Positions 32,906 to 42,352 of a stretch of DNA of 64,000 nt are shown here, piece after piece. Each line of letters starts with the position of its first letter. Within the stretch, counting starts at the first letter, position 1. The position numbers and the translations under genes were made by a program. Source of the DNA: Prostheceraeus crozeri (lineage: Eukaryota; Platyhelminthes; Polycladida; Euryleptidae); assembly GCA_907163375.1 (NCBI GenBank), contig CAJQUW010012957.1, positions 1-64,000 on the forward strand, in the 5' to 3' direction. Below the pieces are notes generated by a model. That model was given only the letters and a program-made list of their open reading frames with translations. It ran no database searches and was not told where the DNA came from.

Positions 32906-33538
32906 TCATTCATCTTGGGAACCAAACCTCATTTCTTCTATAGTTGTCGGTTGATTCAATTTTTCTATATAAATTTTGATTTCTTTAAAATGTTTTCTAA
33001 CAAAACTAATGGACATTGATGAATTTAAAAATAATACGTGTGGTAGAATTAGATCTGATAAGTTCATCAAGAAATAACAATAACTTACGTTATAGGAAAT
33101 TCTAAATAGTTCCAAGTTTGCCACAAATCTGTTTTTTTTATTGTCACTCAATTCCAGAATTCCTTTAAATCCATAACCTTGATAAGCAGCACTTCTCAGC
33201 AACGACCCATGGTGCACTTTATCACTTGCAATCAGTTTTGAAATCATAGTAGCACTATCTTCGATGGTAATGAAATGTTCTTTTGTAACATTGAACTGAG
33301 GAATTGTAGTAGTGTTAAGATACTGTTCTATTTTTACTGTAATATCCTCCACTTGTTTTTGAGAGTCCAATTTGTTCTTCTTTCTCGATTGAATTTCTAA
33401 CTTCCACTCTTCAAAGTATTTATTCGCAGTTTCCTTGTGCTCTTCTTTAATTAAGTTTAGTAAAATCGGCATGTAAAACGAAAAAGCTTCTGCGGCAGTA
33501 CGTTTTGGCATTTTGCAATAAGGAAAGAAAACAGTCAC
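32906..33538 (-). CDS. Orphan Polinton cargo gene, unknown
   Basis: A 210-residue frame. A likely start is the internal MPKRTAAEAFSFYMPILLNL, nine codons in. A helical charged N-terminal half (KYFEEWKLEIQSRKKNKL) is followed by a more hydrophobic half (YCYFLMNLSDLILPHVLFLN). No domain was recognised and it is not one of the usual Polinton genes. It is less AT-rich than its neighbours and cut off from them by the 150-bp repeat array. It could be cargo gained from a host. Confidence 0.45.
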   Translation of the reverse strand: MTVFFPYCKMPKRTAAEAFSFYMPILLNLIKEEHKETANKYFEEWKLEIQSRKKNKLDSQKQVEDITVKIEQYLNTTTIPQFNVTKEHFITIEDSATMISKLIASDKVHHGSLLRSAAYQGYGFKGILELSDNKKNRFVANLELFRISYNVSYCYFLMNLSDLILPHVLFLNSSMSISFVRKHFKEIKIYIEKLNQPTTIEEMRFGSQDE

Positions 33539-33801
33539 TAGTTATGATTAATGGAATTGTAAATGAAGTCTTACTTCCTACATGCTGCAATTATATGCCA
33601 CGTCTTTACAAATGAATAAGTGGGTGTAGCAGCTGTTTGTTCTTTCATACATTGTTTCCTTTCAAATGTTTGAGTTGGAGGACACAGCTCCTTACACTGA
33701 AATGCATTTTATTCATAAATGCGAGAAGCAGATGTTCTCTACCCTTGAATGACAATTGTAAAAGTACCTAAACTTATTGTTAAGAATATGTCAATTCCTT
33801 C
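33539..33801. other. Subterminal spacer with copied gene fragment
   Basis: No gene. About 33746-33797 is nearly identical to 31440-31490 inside the membrane-protein gene (CCTAAACTTATTGTTAAGAA shared), so an internal piece of that gene was copied next to the right terminal repeat. Confidence 0.75.
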
Positions 33802-34256
33802 AAATATTTTTAGTCACATGATATATTTTAAAAACCTGAAAGATGGATAAAATTCATGAATTTGAAATTCTCAACTTTTATGATTTTTGGTGTCCTTGAA
33901 CGGTCATGATTTAAGCAATGAAAATTGTAATTCTCAAATTTTGAGATTCTTAACTTTTATGATTTTTTCGGTGTCCTTGAACGGTCATGATTTAAGCGAG
34001 AAAATTGTAATTCTCAAATTTGAGATTACGTGATATTTCGGGACCGGCTAAATTTTTGAAATTTTGTTTTTTTGAAAATTTGTCACTACCTAAATTTTCC
34101 CCCCTTGGGCCTTCGGCCACGTGAAATTTGAAGTCTACCTAAATTTTTGAAATTTTGATTTTTTGAAAAAACCCCGCAAAAGTGTGACATCCGGCGCAAG
34201 CGAAGCGAAGCAAAGCGAAGCGAAGCGTCGCGCCGGATGTCACACTATATACTACT
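33802..34256. repeat. Right terminal inverted repeat of the Polinton
   Basis: 455 bp, reverse complement of 16486-16940. No difference was found by eye, which indicates a recent insertion or recent end-to-end correction. Confidence 0.95.
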
Positions 34257-34262
34257 CCAAAT
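34257..34262. repeat. Right target-site duplication of the Polinton
   Basis: CCAAAT, identical to 16480-16485. Confidence 0.95.
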
Positions 34263-35799
34263 ACTTGATTTATTCCATCAAATATGAAGTGTAACTTGAT
34301 ACGGATCATGAAATTCCCTTGACAATTAGTTTATTTTCCACTTAGTTAGGATGCTTATTAGCAAATATTCATTCCTTCTGATTACCAACTTGCTTCATAC
34401 TACTTATATAGGAGAGTCATCTCGGTAGTAGGGGCCTATATAAATTTGCAAAATTTTGACTTTTTTCAAAAGTGCCTAAATAATTTTTTGGACCACGGGA
34501 TCGTAATCTCCATCAAAAACTGAATCCTTTCATATAAAATTTTCACTGTATACAGATACTTTTTTGAGTCGACACTCTACCTCGTAAGCCCACTTTGCCA
34601 AAACTTGCAAATGACTCTTATCATACTTGACCGACATGTCTTCATGATAGTTGAGTTGAATTTAAGTCTCGGAACTATCAAAAGCTAGATGAAATCAGAA
34701 ATTGGAAAAATTGCAAAAAGTATGTCTAAATTACTAAGTCTGTGACGCACGAAAAGTCGGGATTTTAATTTGTATTTTAAAGTCATTGATTGCAATTTGC
34801 AAAGGAAGAGTTGTTTTTATTGTTTTTATTGTTTTTTTAAATACTTGAATTCATCAGGGAATATAATTCGAAGCAATGTCACTGTCATCTACAAGCAAGA
34901 TGGTCAACATCTCGACAATACCTTCGATCGTTGGCTGCTGGAATGCTAAAAAAAAGCCTACACTGCATATCTTAACGAAAGGAGCAACAGCAATATTCAC
35001 AGTAGACCCTATTCAGTAAGAGATTCCGAAATTCTAAGTTCAACGTAGCAAAGTGCGTCAATGTAACAAAGTTAAAAAAACAAGCTAATGACTAGTTAAT
35101 TTTCAATAGGTACAAAATATGATTTAAAAGAAATTTTTTATATCCAAAAATGTCTAAAAATTTTAAAAATACTTACTAGAAGGACAAACAACGCTTCTCC
35201 TCTCCTCATGTGCAATGAATTGGAGAGTAAGTCGTTCTGTTCAAAATCATGTTTATCACTTATATATTGAAAAGATCCTACTTAACAGTCTGCCCATTCA
35301 GATGATAAGCGGACAGGTCTGTGTCCGTCCAATCAAAATACCAGATCTAGCTAACACAGCGGGATTACGCTATCTAAAATCTACCAGGTGTGTAAGAGAA
35401 TTAATATTATTGCCTTAAGCTAAAACGTGAAATAGAATTGTACAAAATATGCATACAAATTATTTGACTATTTTTAATGAGGTCATCAACAGGAACTTGG
35501 TCAGGACGATCGCGTTTCGACCGCTTAATTCTGGACGCTTTGATAACAGAAGTTTGAAAACAGATTGAAGAACGCATAAACCATGCATTTCCAACCTCAG
35601 TCATTCCTACACTGTTAAGCTAAATAGTTTGTATTGAAGGTACAAAATGGTCATTATCCATAGGTCCAGGGAGTCACTATATGGGGACTATGTGGTCCGT
35701 ACAAAGGGGTCCAGATAGTGACTTGTAGAATAAAATGATTCAAAGATTTATGGGTCGCTTGAATGATCCTACTATTTCCTAGTTACCTTGCCTTCAGAT
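34263..35799. other. Intergenic with a small foldback
   Basis: No gene is supported. AGTCACTAT at 35672-35680 and ATAGTGACT at 35715-35723 form the outer stem of a 52-bp foldback that also pairs GGGGAC with GTCC. Confidence 0.5.
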
Positions 35800-35972
35800 A
35801 CCTGGGGAAATCCGCCAAAAAGGTGCATTTTCGTGTGTCAAAAATGAAAGTTCGAGAATCTTTGATATGATAGTCTAAAACTATGTAAATCAACATGCTA
35901 ACAACGAATATTGATATGACAACCACACCATTTCACGCAATTTTGATATTTCAAGCATTTAAGTTTTTAGAA

Positions 35973-36036
35973 GCGTCGGTCTGATGACAAGATGCGTCGG
36001 TCTGATGACAATGTGCGTCGGTCTGATGACAATGTG
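35973..36036 (+). repeat. Left subterminal repeat array
   Basis: Three copies of GCGTCGGTCTGATGACA spaced at 20-22 bp, 170 bp inside the left end. Probable transposase-binding sites by analogy with other DNA transposons. Confidence 0.8.
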
Positions 36037-36312
36037 TTTCTGTTTGATGAATTCAACCCTAGATTGTTAGAAATTAAACTTGTGCCTCTATGTATCATTT
36101 TAGACTGCTCAATAAAGACTGTTTCGGGGAATCTTCACACCTACTAGCATATTCTGATGTAAATAAACCTAGTTTGTATAAATAGAAATCCTTTGAATAA
36201 AAAGAAGTCCGTGTGTCAACAAAAGATCATTCTGGATAAAAAAACATCTGCATCCAAAAAATACAGTTACAAAAACTTCCACTGCCTCTTGTTGAAGCAA
36301 TTACAATCTGCA

Positions 36313-38904
36313 TTATGACTGCAGTGGCATGCTAGTTCGCGGTAAAATATTTGACTGTTGTTCCAGTTGACATGATGACAATTCATTATCCCACTCATCG
36401 GTTTGAGATTCCTGAGCAGATTCTTCCATTGGTTGATCACTCGTTGATGCGCCTACAAAATGATAATGTCAAAAATTTCAAGAATAAACAATAATGCACA
36501 CTTTATGATAATTACGTAGATATTGAATAAATAAATATTGAGACATGACCTTTTGCATTCCTTCACATGTAATTTTTCTTAATTCATTTAAACTGAATTG
36601 ATTGACCAACTTTCCCCCTTTGAAGCTAAAAATGCAAACTAGAAAATATACGCTATATTCTATACAACGCGCTATACAATATATATATAGCGCTATCCAA
36701 CTTCTGAAACGTTCAAAATGGCCTATGGTTTTTTTTTGCTTATTGCATACACGCACATGTGGACTGTAAAGTTTTGAAAGAGAATAGAAATTGTCTACAT
36801 TGATCAAATAGACAATTAATGCAATTTCAATCAAATATGGGTTGACTGAATGTATTATAATCGTACAAAAGTATATTTCAAGCGATAGCTGATGTATACT
36901 TTAAGAGAGAAAAGTCTCATCGAAACACATCTTGTTGAAGAATAATTGTTTTCATCGATAATTTTATCTCAACGAAAATATTTCACAACAGATGACCTGA
37001 TCTTTGATGCATCTACCGCAGACAACGCTTGACAATTTTCACATTTGCCTTCACAGCATTTCAGGTCATTGATGGAACAAAGAACTTGTGATAATATGAT
37101 CGATATATCTCGGGAAGAAACCATGTTGTTGACGAAAAGGGCATCAGTCATAAGCTGAAAACATGAATCAGATAAAGCAAGGAAGATTGCATACACATTA
37201 CACATGTGTATTAGGTATCCCCTAATGCTGCATTGCAGCATAAGCAGTGGATGTAAGATACCGTAGTGAAGGTTGAAAATGTACAAATTACACATGCACA
37301 AGTATGACATCAGTCGCAGTAAGTACGATGATTTGATTAGGAAAATGTATATGGATAAAAACAGGAGTTTAAGATCAAAAAAATATATTCAAAATTGTCT
37401 CTACATATGTAGAATTCAAATCTTGATTACTCCTAATGAATTACAGATGCGGGTCGTTAATGCGCATTATTATTGCCTTATTGACAATAGCTTCTGCGAA
37501 AATATAGAATAAGGGTTACGTGTACAATTGCCGATACATATTTTCATTATAAATTCATTCACATGTAGGCCTACTGGCCCCAATATCTACGGAATATATC
37601 CTACACAAGCATATAAATATGTAGTATTAGTATGCATGCGTGATCCAAGAAATTTATAATTGACACAAGCTCTTACACATACGACTCATTTCTCATAAAA
37701 CTTACAGCATGTAATACAAACAGGCTACTCCTTACTGAGGATGGATAAAATCAATTGAGAACTACATGTAGATATACGACATTTGATTAAGTTTATTGAT
37801 TTTTATGAAATTTAATAGCCCGCAGAAGCAGATTGCCTGTATTTAACTTAATTAATAGTATAATAAGATGAACATATTAAGATAGTTTAATATGTCTAAA
37901 TGCATTTATGATATGATATGTAATATATGTATGAATTACCGATATACAAGACATATTATCAACAATAGACACATTGTGCTACAGCTTACCTGCAAATTCG
38001 AGCATTTGATAAACAAGCATTGTTCTCAATCGTTTATTCGAGGTCGCAATACCCAGAATGGTTTGTATTTGTAGAAAGTCGTCCTGCCAATCTGAAGATC
38101 ATTAGACTCCGCTAAGAACTTTTCGTTTAACACAGATCTTGTGAAAAATGCATGTAACGCTTCTGCATTTTCAGTTTCTTTTTCCTTACAGTCTCTTTCT
38201 TGCCCGCTGTCATGCGACTATTGTCGTCTCGACAATGAAACTCGCTGATTCTTTTTTCTGTAATCTTCTGCTTTTTCTGTGCAGTGGAGCGGTGCTCACT
38301 TTCTTGGTGAGATTGACGTAGCGCTTTATTGGCGATTCTGATTGTGCGTTGAAAGTGTTTCTTCATACCTCGATACTTCTGAGAAACCCTCCTGTCAGTT
38401 TCGATTAGAATCTTCTTCCTTCCGTTATTCAAATCGTGCAACATGGATAAATGCGCTTGCAAACTGACTCGTGTTTGTAATCGGCTCTTCATGATATCAC
38501 TGACCATTCTACTCGTAGAAGGCATTGCATCGTGTGTAGGTTCGCGAGACTCATTGGAGAGATTGCAACCTTTGTATCTCTTCTTCAGATTTGCAAAGCG
38601 CTTCGAAAGTCACCACAGAGCTTTCTTTTTCAGATGATTTTCTTTTCGAAGACTGCAGATCTGTACTCTTCTTTTCTGCTTTTCCCTTATATTTGCTGCT
38701 TCTCTCTTTGAGCTGGATTGTGATGATTTCAATTGATCTTCTTCCCGATTCCTTCCCTGGTTGGTCTTTCTTTTTCCTCCACTTGCCTCTTTGCATTCTT
38801 TTATCTCTTGATGATAACTGCTCACTTTTCTTCTTGCATGAATTTCTACATATTTCTAGATGGTATTTTCGATCTCTTTCTCTCTTCTTCGCTAACGCGT
38901 CCAT
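36313..38904 (-). pseudogene. Decayed multi-exon gene of the 35804-40243 transposon
   Basis: Exon 1 (38904-37990) starts MDALAKKRERDRKYHLEICR, continues through RISEFHCRDDNSRMTAGKKE and TFYKYKPFWVLRP, and ends ...NLQ at a donor GTAAGC. Exon 2 starts at 37154 after TTTTCAG with LMTDALFVNNM and contains CCEGKCENC, a zinc-ribbon-like motif. Exon 3 begins at 36625 (FKGGKLVNQFSLNELRKI). A last exon at 36452-36313 encodes an acidic tail ending MPLQS. There are two frameshifts in exon 1 (near 38540 and 38137) and stops in exons 1 and 2. The layout (GKK-T box, K-PFW box, C-rich box) recalls an uncharacterised protein family seen widely in invertebrates. The part expected after exon 3 is missing, suggesting internal deletion. 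Confidence 0.7.
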
Positions 38905-39430
38905 CGGTGTACAAGATATCACTCACAGTGATAAAAAAGCAATGCTTATCGACTTATGCAGCAAAAATTTGGTGTTGACCAATCAACAGGCATGCTGCAT
39001 GGGAAGATGCGTGGAAGACAATAGCCCTGTATGCATCACCAGCACGACTGCGTGCTCTACCGGAGCTTGAACCTCAGCTGTGATGTGAATACAATAAACT
39101 TCATACATATTTCCGTAGGAGGTATTCGCTACTCGTCATGGTGTGATGCTTTAGTTAGGCTACTTGCTGAATATTGGAGCCCACACTAAGCTGTCTAATG
39201 TTTAAATGTGTGAGAAAGACATCGTTCAGGCGACATACTTAGCCTAGGCTCCTGAATTAGTCTCAAGGCCTACACCATAAAATAGCGGAATTGATATTTA
39301 GGAGTTCCTGGCATGACAATATCGGTGCCAGCATGAACCAGACTGAAGTGGTACATCTGCATCCATTTCTATTTCTATAGCCATGAATTCATATTCACTT
39401 TCTTCACATATTTTCATTGTATACATTCTA

Positions 39431-39548
39431 TTGTCATCAGACCGACGCTCATTGTCATCAGACCGACGCTTAGTGTCATCAGACCGACGCTCATTGTCAT
39501 CAGACGACGCTCATTGTCATCAGACCGACAACGTCGGTCTGATGACAT
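39431..39548 (-). repeat. Right subterminal repeat array
   Basis: Five copies of TGTCATCAGACCGACGC (one lacks two bases) at 22-bp spacing, followed by one inverted copy. This is the same motif as the left array. It also appears singly at 39687-39703 and 39863-39879. Confidence 0.85.
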
Positions 39549-40247
39549 ATTGTGCTGTATTTTGCTCTAAATATTGTTTTATCATATACTTATAGGTTCT
39601 ACTTCAGTCACTGAACTTCAAAATCATGCAAATCATAATGTTTGCAAATATTCCTCCTATACTACCAAGCATACATTGACAAAAACGCGTCGGTCTGATG
39701 ACATTTGTAGTGGATTTATGATACTTTTGCTTCCCTTTATTCTATGGATTTGTCTCACTTAATCTCAGAATCCTAGGATTTTCACTCAATGATCTGTAAC
39801 CTTGGGCGATGCTTATGACATATTTAGAACATGAATACATGTTTTTGATGTCCGAAAAAAATGCGTCGGTCTGATGACATCAGAATTTTTGGAAACATCA
39901 AAAACATCGGTTTAGTCAATTATATGACTTTCAGGCATAAAAGAACGTCATCAAAATAAAGTTCAGTGTCCTGATGAGCAAACTCGGGCGCTCGCTTTTT
40001 CAAAAATCCGCATTATACTGGACAATTCGTAGCATGATTAAAGCCGTATGAGCTGTGGAAAGCTAAAAAATGTTTTTTCCCAATTTTAACGGGTATAATC
40101 AATAGAAGATAGCACGAGATGGAGATGTAGATAATTGCCCAGTGTACTAGGATATACTATCTCAGTATAGAATGCAAAAGTTACAGGAATACGAGTCGAA
40201 TATTCAGTCTAGAAGACGGTGGAACGAAAAGGCGGATTTCCCCACCT

Positions 40248-40934
40248 ACCCATACCGTGCTAACCTCATTATTCAATTTCCACCATTTTACCAAGATGAC
40301 AATTTGTCTTACAATTCCTCTCTTGATTTGTAATTTTTTTTATGAAATGTCTCGCAAAATGTTCAATGTTACTGATATTTTCTAATATTTCCAATGAAGA
40401 CAACAACTTTTAATTTTTTCCACAGATTATTGCCAATTCTTGTAATCATTTGATAATGGTCGTTCTCCACGTGTCTGATTCATTATCATACTAACATGTT
40501 CTCCTATAGACAAATTGCACTTTGTAAATTGAGTGATTTTCGCATTTTGAGCATTGCTCAGTAAATAATAACGGACCGATAGTAGATCATTTTAAAGCTG
40601 AGAATGCAAGCTCTGGAATGATATATTGCACGGCGTTGTGCAGCACGATTAGAAAGCTTGAGAACCGATTGGACTTCAACACAATCTAGGTGGTTCGTTT
40701 TCCATGATCAGCTCTTTGATAGCAATAGCAATGGATATCTTTATTCTTAGTTTCGGACAGTACCACCCAAAAAAAAGTGAAAACTGCAATTTTCACGAGG
40801 CACCTTTCGTCTGATCAATCAAACATCTTCAAGCGTAATGAACTTTGTGAACTTTACAAGATAGCAAAATTCAAAGTTTGTAGAGTCATCCAAAGTGAGT
40901 GAAAAAAAGAAGGACACAATTTTTCATTGTCTAC
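40248..40934. other. Intergenic, nothing recognised
   Basis: No open frame, repeat or RNA is supported here. Confidence 0.4.
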
Positions 40935-41520
40935 TCATAACAATAGGTCATTCCAGGCCTGACCGATATCAATGCAGCGATTGCAACCAACCGGTCTTCG
41001 AGTCCAAATCGCCTCCTTCACTATTTTTCTATCTGTAAACTTCTCTTCGTAACCACCTCCGCCCCTTCTCATTTGATCCGATGTCCACAGTTCTGTGCAT
41101 GCCTGACTTCTCCAATGTTAATGTATCTGCCTCATTCACTTTCTTCCTATGCTCTTTTTTTATCCTTTGTTTTACGCCGCGTTTTGTTTCTCCCACATAC
41201 CTCCCAGTGAAGAAGGTTCTAGTAAAATACTAGCATTCTCCTGGTACGGAGAATTTTTCTAGCACTTACTAATTTTTCTGAAAAGCTATAAAACATGATA
41301 TTTTTCATTATTAATATGTGATTTCCAAGCGTTTGCATCAGAAAATGATTCTAAAATGATAGTTACCAAGGAGCATAATCTTGGCATTTTTATGTAGTGT
41401 GTATTGCTATTGGATGGACACAGGTTCTAGCAAAATGCTAGTGCTATGTGCTAGCAAATTACTAGTGACAAGCACATTCTTTTTCACTGGGATAGCATCA
41501 CAGTCTTCATACTTGATGTT
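40935..41520 (-). mobile_element. Penelope-like 3' end (GIY-YIG) split by a MITE
   Basis: Minus-strand translation across 41202-40935 gives GRYVGETKRGVKQRIKKEHR, then EAIWTRRPVGCNRCIDIGQA before the stop. These are the second half of a GIY-YIG endonuclease and the C-terminal tail of a Penelope-like element. Beyond the MITE (41492-41520) the sequence reads IKYEDCDA, the residues expected directly before it. The tail carries a frame slip. The rest of the element is missing at the mariner junction. Confidence 0.65.
41203..41491. mobile_element. MITE inserted in the Penelope-like fragment
   Basis: The left end CCCAGTGAAGAAGG and right end TTTTCACTGGG are inverted repeats. The similarity continues through GTTCTAGTAAAATACTAGCA on one side and CTAGCAAATTACTAGT on the other. 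About 289 bp, non-coding. The target duplication is not clear. Confidence 0.6.
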
Positions 41521-41521
41521 A

Positions 41522-42329
41522 CGAGGGTCGTTAGAAAAGTTCCCGGACAGAGTAAAATGAAAACTCCCAATTTCAGTAACAGTGTAATTTCATGCAAACT
41601 AACATACAACATTACTCACTGTCATCACGCAATTTCTCAATATAGTCTCCGCCACTCGATACACACTTCCTCCTCCGACTTACCAGGGAACGGAGTCCAC
41701 CTTGGTAGAATTCCTTGGGAGTACTTTGCCTGTAGGACTCCACCGCTTCCTTCATCTCATCCAAAGAGGAGAATCTTCTTTCTCTCAGGGGTTCCTTCAA
41801 GCGAGGAAAGAGATGGAAGTCTGAAGGGGCCAAGTCGGGCGAATAGGGGGGATGTGGCAACACATCCCAGCCTAACTTCTCCAGCAAATCCTTAGTTCGC
41901 GCAGCGGTATGCGGCGTGGCGTTGTCCATTTGGAAGATTGGCTTCATGGAAAGCTTCCCACGTCTTCGATTCTTGAGTTGGTGCCGCAGATCTTTGTTCA
42001 CCAGCTTGCAGAAGTATTCAGAGTTGATGGTCGCGCCATTCGGTAGGTAGTCAACCAAGATCAATCCATCTTCGTCCCAGAACACTGAAATCATCACCTT
42101 TTGACAGGATGGAACAGTCTTTGCCTTCAAAGGTGAAGGATCTCCCCGAGCACACCACATTCTTGACTGCATCTTCGTCTCTGGCATGAAATACGGCAGG
42201 CAGCTTTCGTCCATCGTTACGAGTCGCGTCCAAAACATTTCTCCTTCACTTTCAACTCTCGTCAACAAGGCACGGCTCATCTCAAGCCGCTTCCTTTTTT
42301 GTTCTTCATTAAGGAGTCTGGGAACCCCT
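41522..42329 (-). mobile_element. 5'-truncated mariner transposon
   Basis: The 3' terminus begins CGAGGGTCGTTAGAAAAGTT next to a TA, as mariner ends do. The transposase gene runs on the minus strand and its N-terminal third and the other terminus are missing at about 42329. It abuts the Penelope fragment exactly at the TA target. Confidence 0.85.
41612..42329 (-). pseudogene. Mariner transposase, N-terminus lost
   Basis: The frame is open from the truncation point (VPRLLNEEQKRKRLEM) to the stop, about 238 residues of a usual 345. The DDE-type triad is complete: Asp in VTMDES, Asp in QMDNATPHTA, and Asp in YSPDLAPSDFHLF. The last two are 34 residues apart, the DD34D signature of mariner. The WVPRLL-type motif at the start marks the end of the DNA-binding region. 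The catalytic domain itself is uninterrupted, so the insertion is fairly young, but without the helix-turn-helix domains and the second terminus it cannot move itself. Confidence 0.9.
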
Positions 42330-42352
42330 TAATGAATTTGGGAATTGCAAGA

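Larger units (their letters stand above)
16486..34256. mobile_element. Polinton/Maverick element, 17.8 kb
   Basis: The element begins AG and ends CT, has 455-bp terminal inverted repeats that look identical by eye, and is flanked by a perfect 6-bp duplication. It carries the Polinton core set: adenain-like protease, retroviral-type integrase, double-jelly-roll capsid protein, penton-type protein, FtsK/A32-type packaging ATPase and protein-primed family-B DNA polymerase. Base composition is clearly more AT-rich than the flanks. Most genes are on the minus strand; the protease and one large unknown gene are on the plus strand. With matching ends and open structural genes it looks like a recent insertion. 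It is a fossil, mostly whole, with about three breaks. Confidence 0.97.
35804..40243 (-). mobile_element. 4.4-kb DNA transposon of unplaced family
   Basis: The ends GGGGAAATCCGCC and its complement GGCGGATTTCCCC are perfect 13-bp inverted repeats, flanked by ACCT at 35800-35803 and 40244-40247. Inside each end are copies of GCGTCGGTCTGATGACA: three in tandem on the left (35973-36036), and five inverted plus one direct in the right array (39431-39548), with further single copies at 39687 and 39863. The element carries one decayed minus-strand multi-exon gene. A 4-bp duplication with such ends does not match any superfamily I can name with confidence. Confidence 0.75.

Noticed and set aside
38591-39070. 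159-codon plus-strand open frame
   Set aside because: It is opposite the lysine-rich first exon of the minus-strand transposon gene and reads as its Ser/Phe/Leu-rich complement.
39431-39548. CRISPR-like array of a 17-bp repeat with short spacers
   Set aside because: Spacers are only 5 bp and nearly constant, the motif is mirrored near the other end of a transposon, and the DNA is eukaryotic. These are subterminal transposon repeats.
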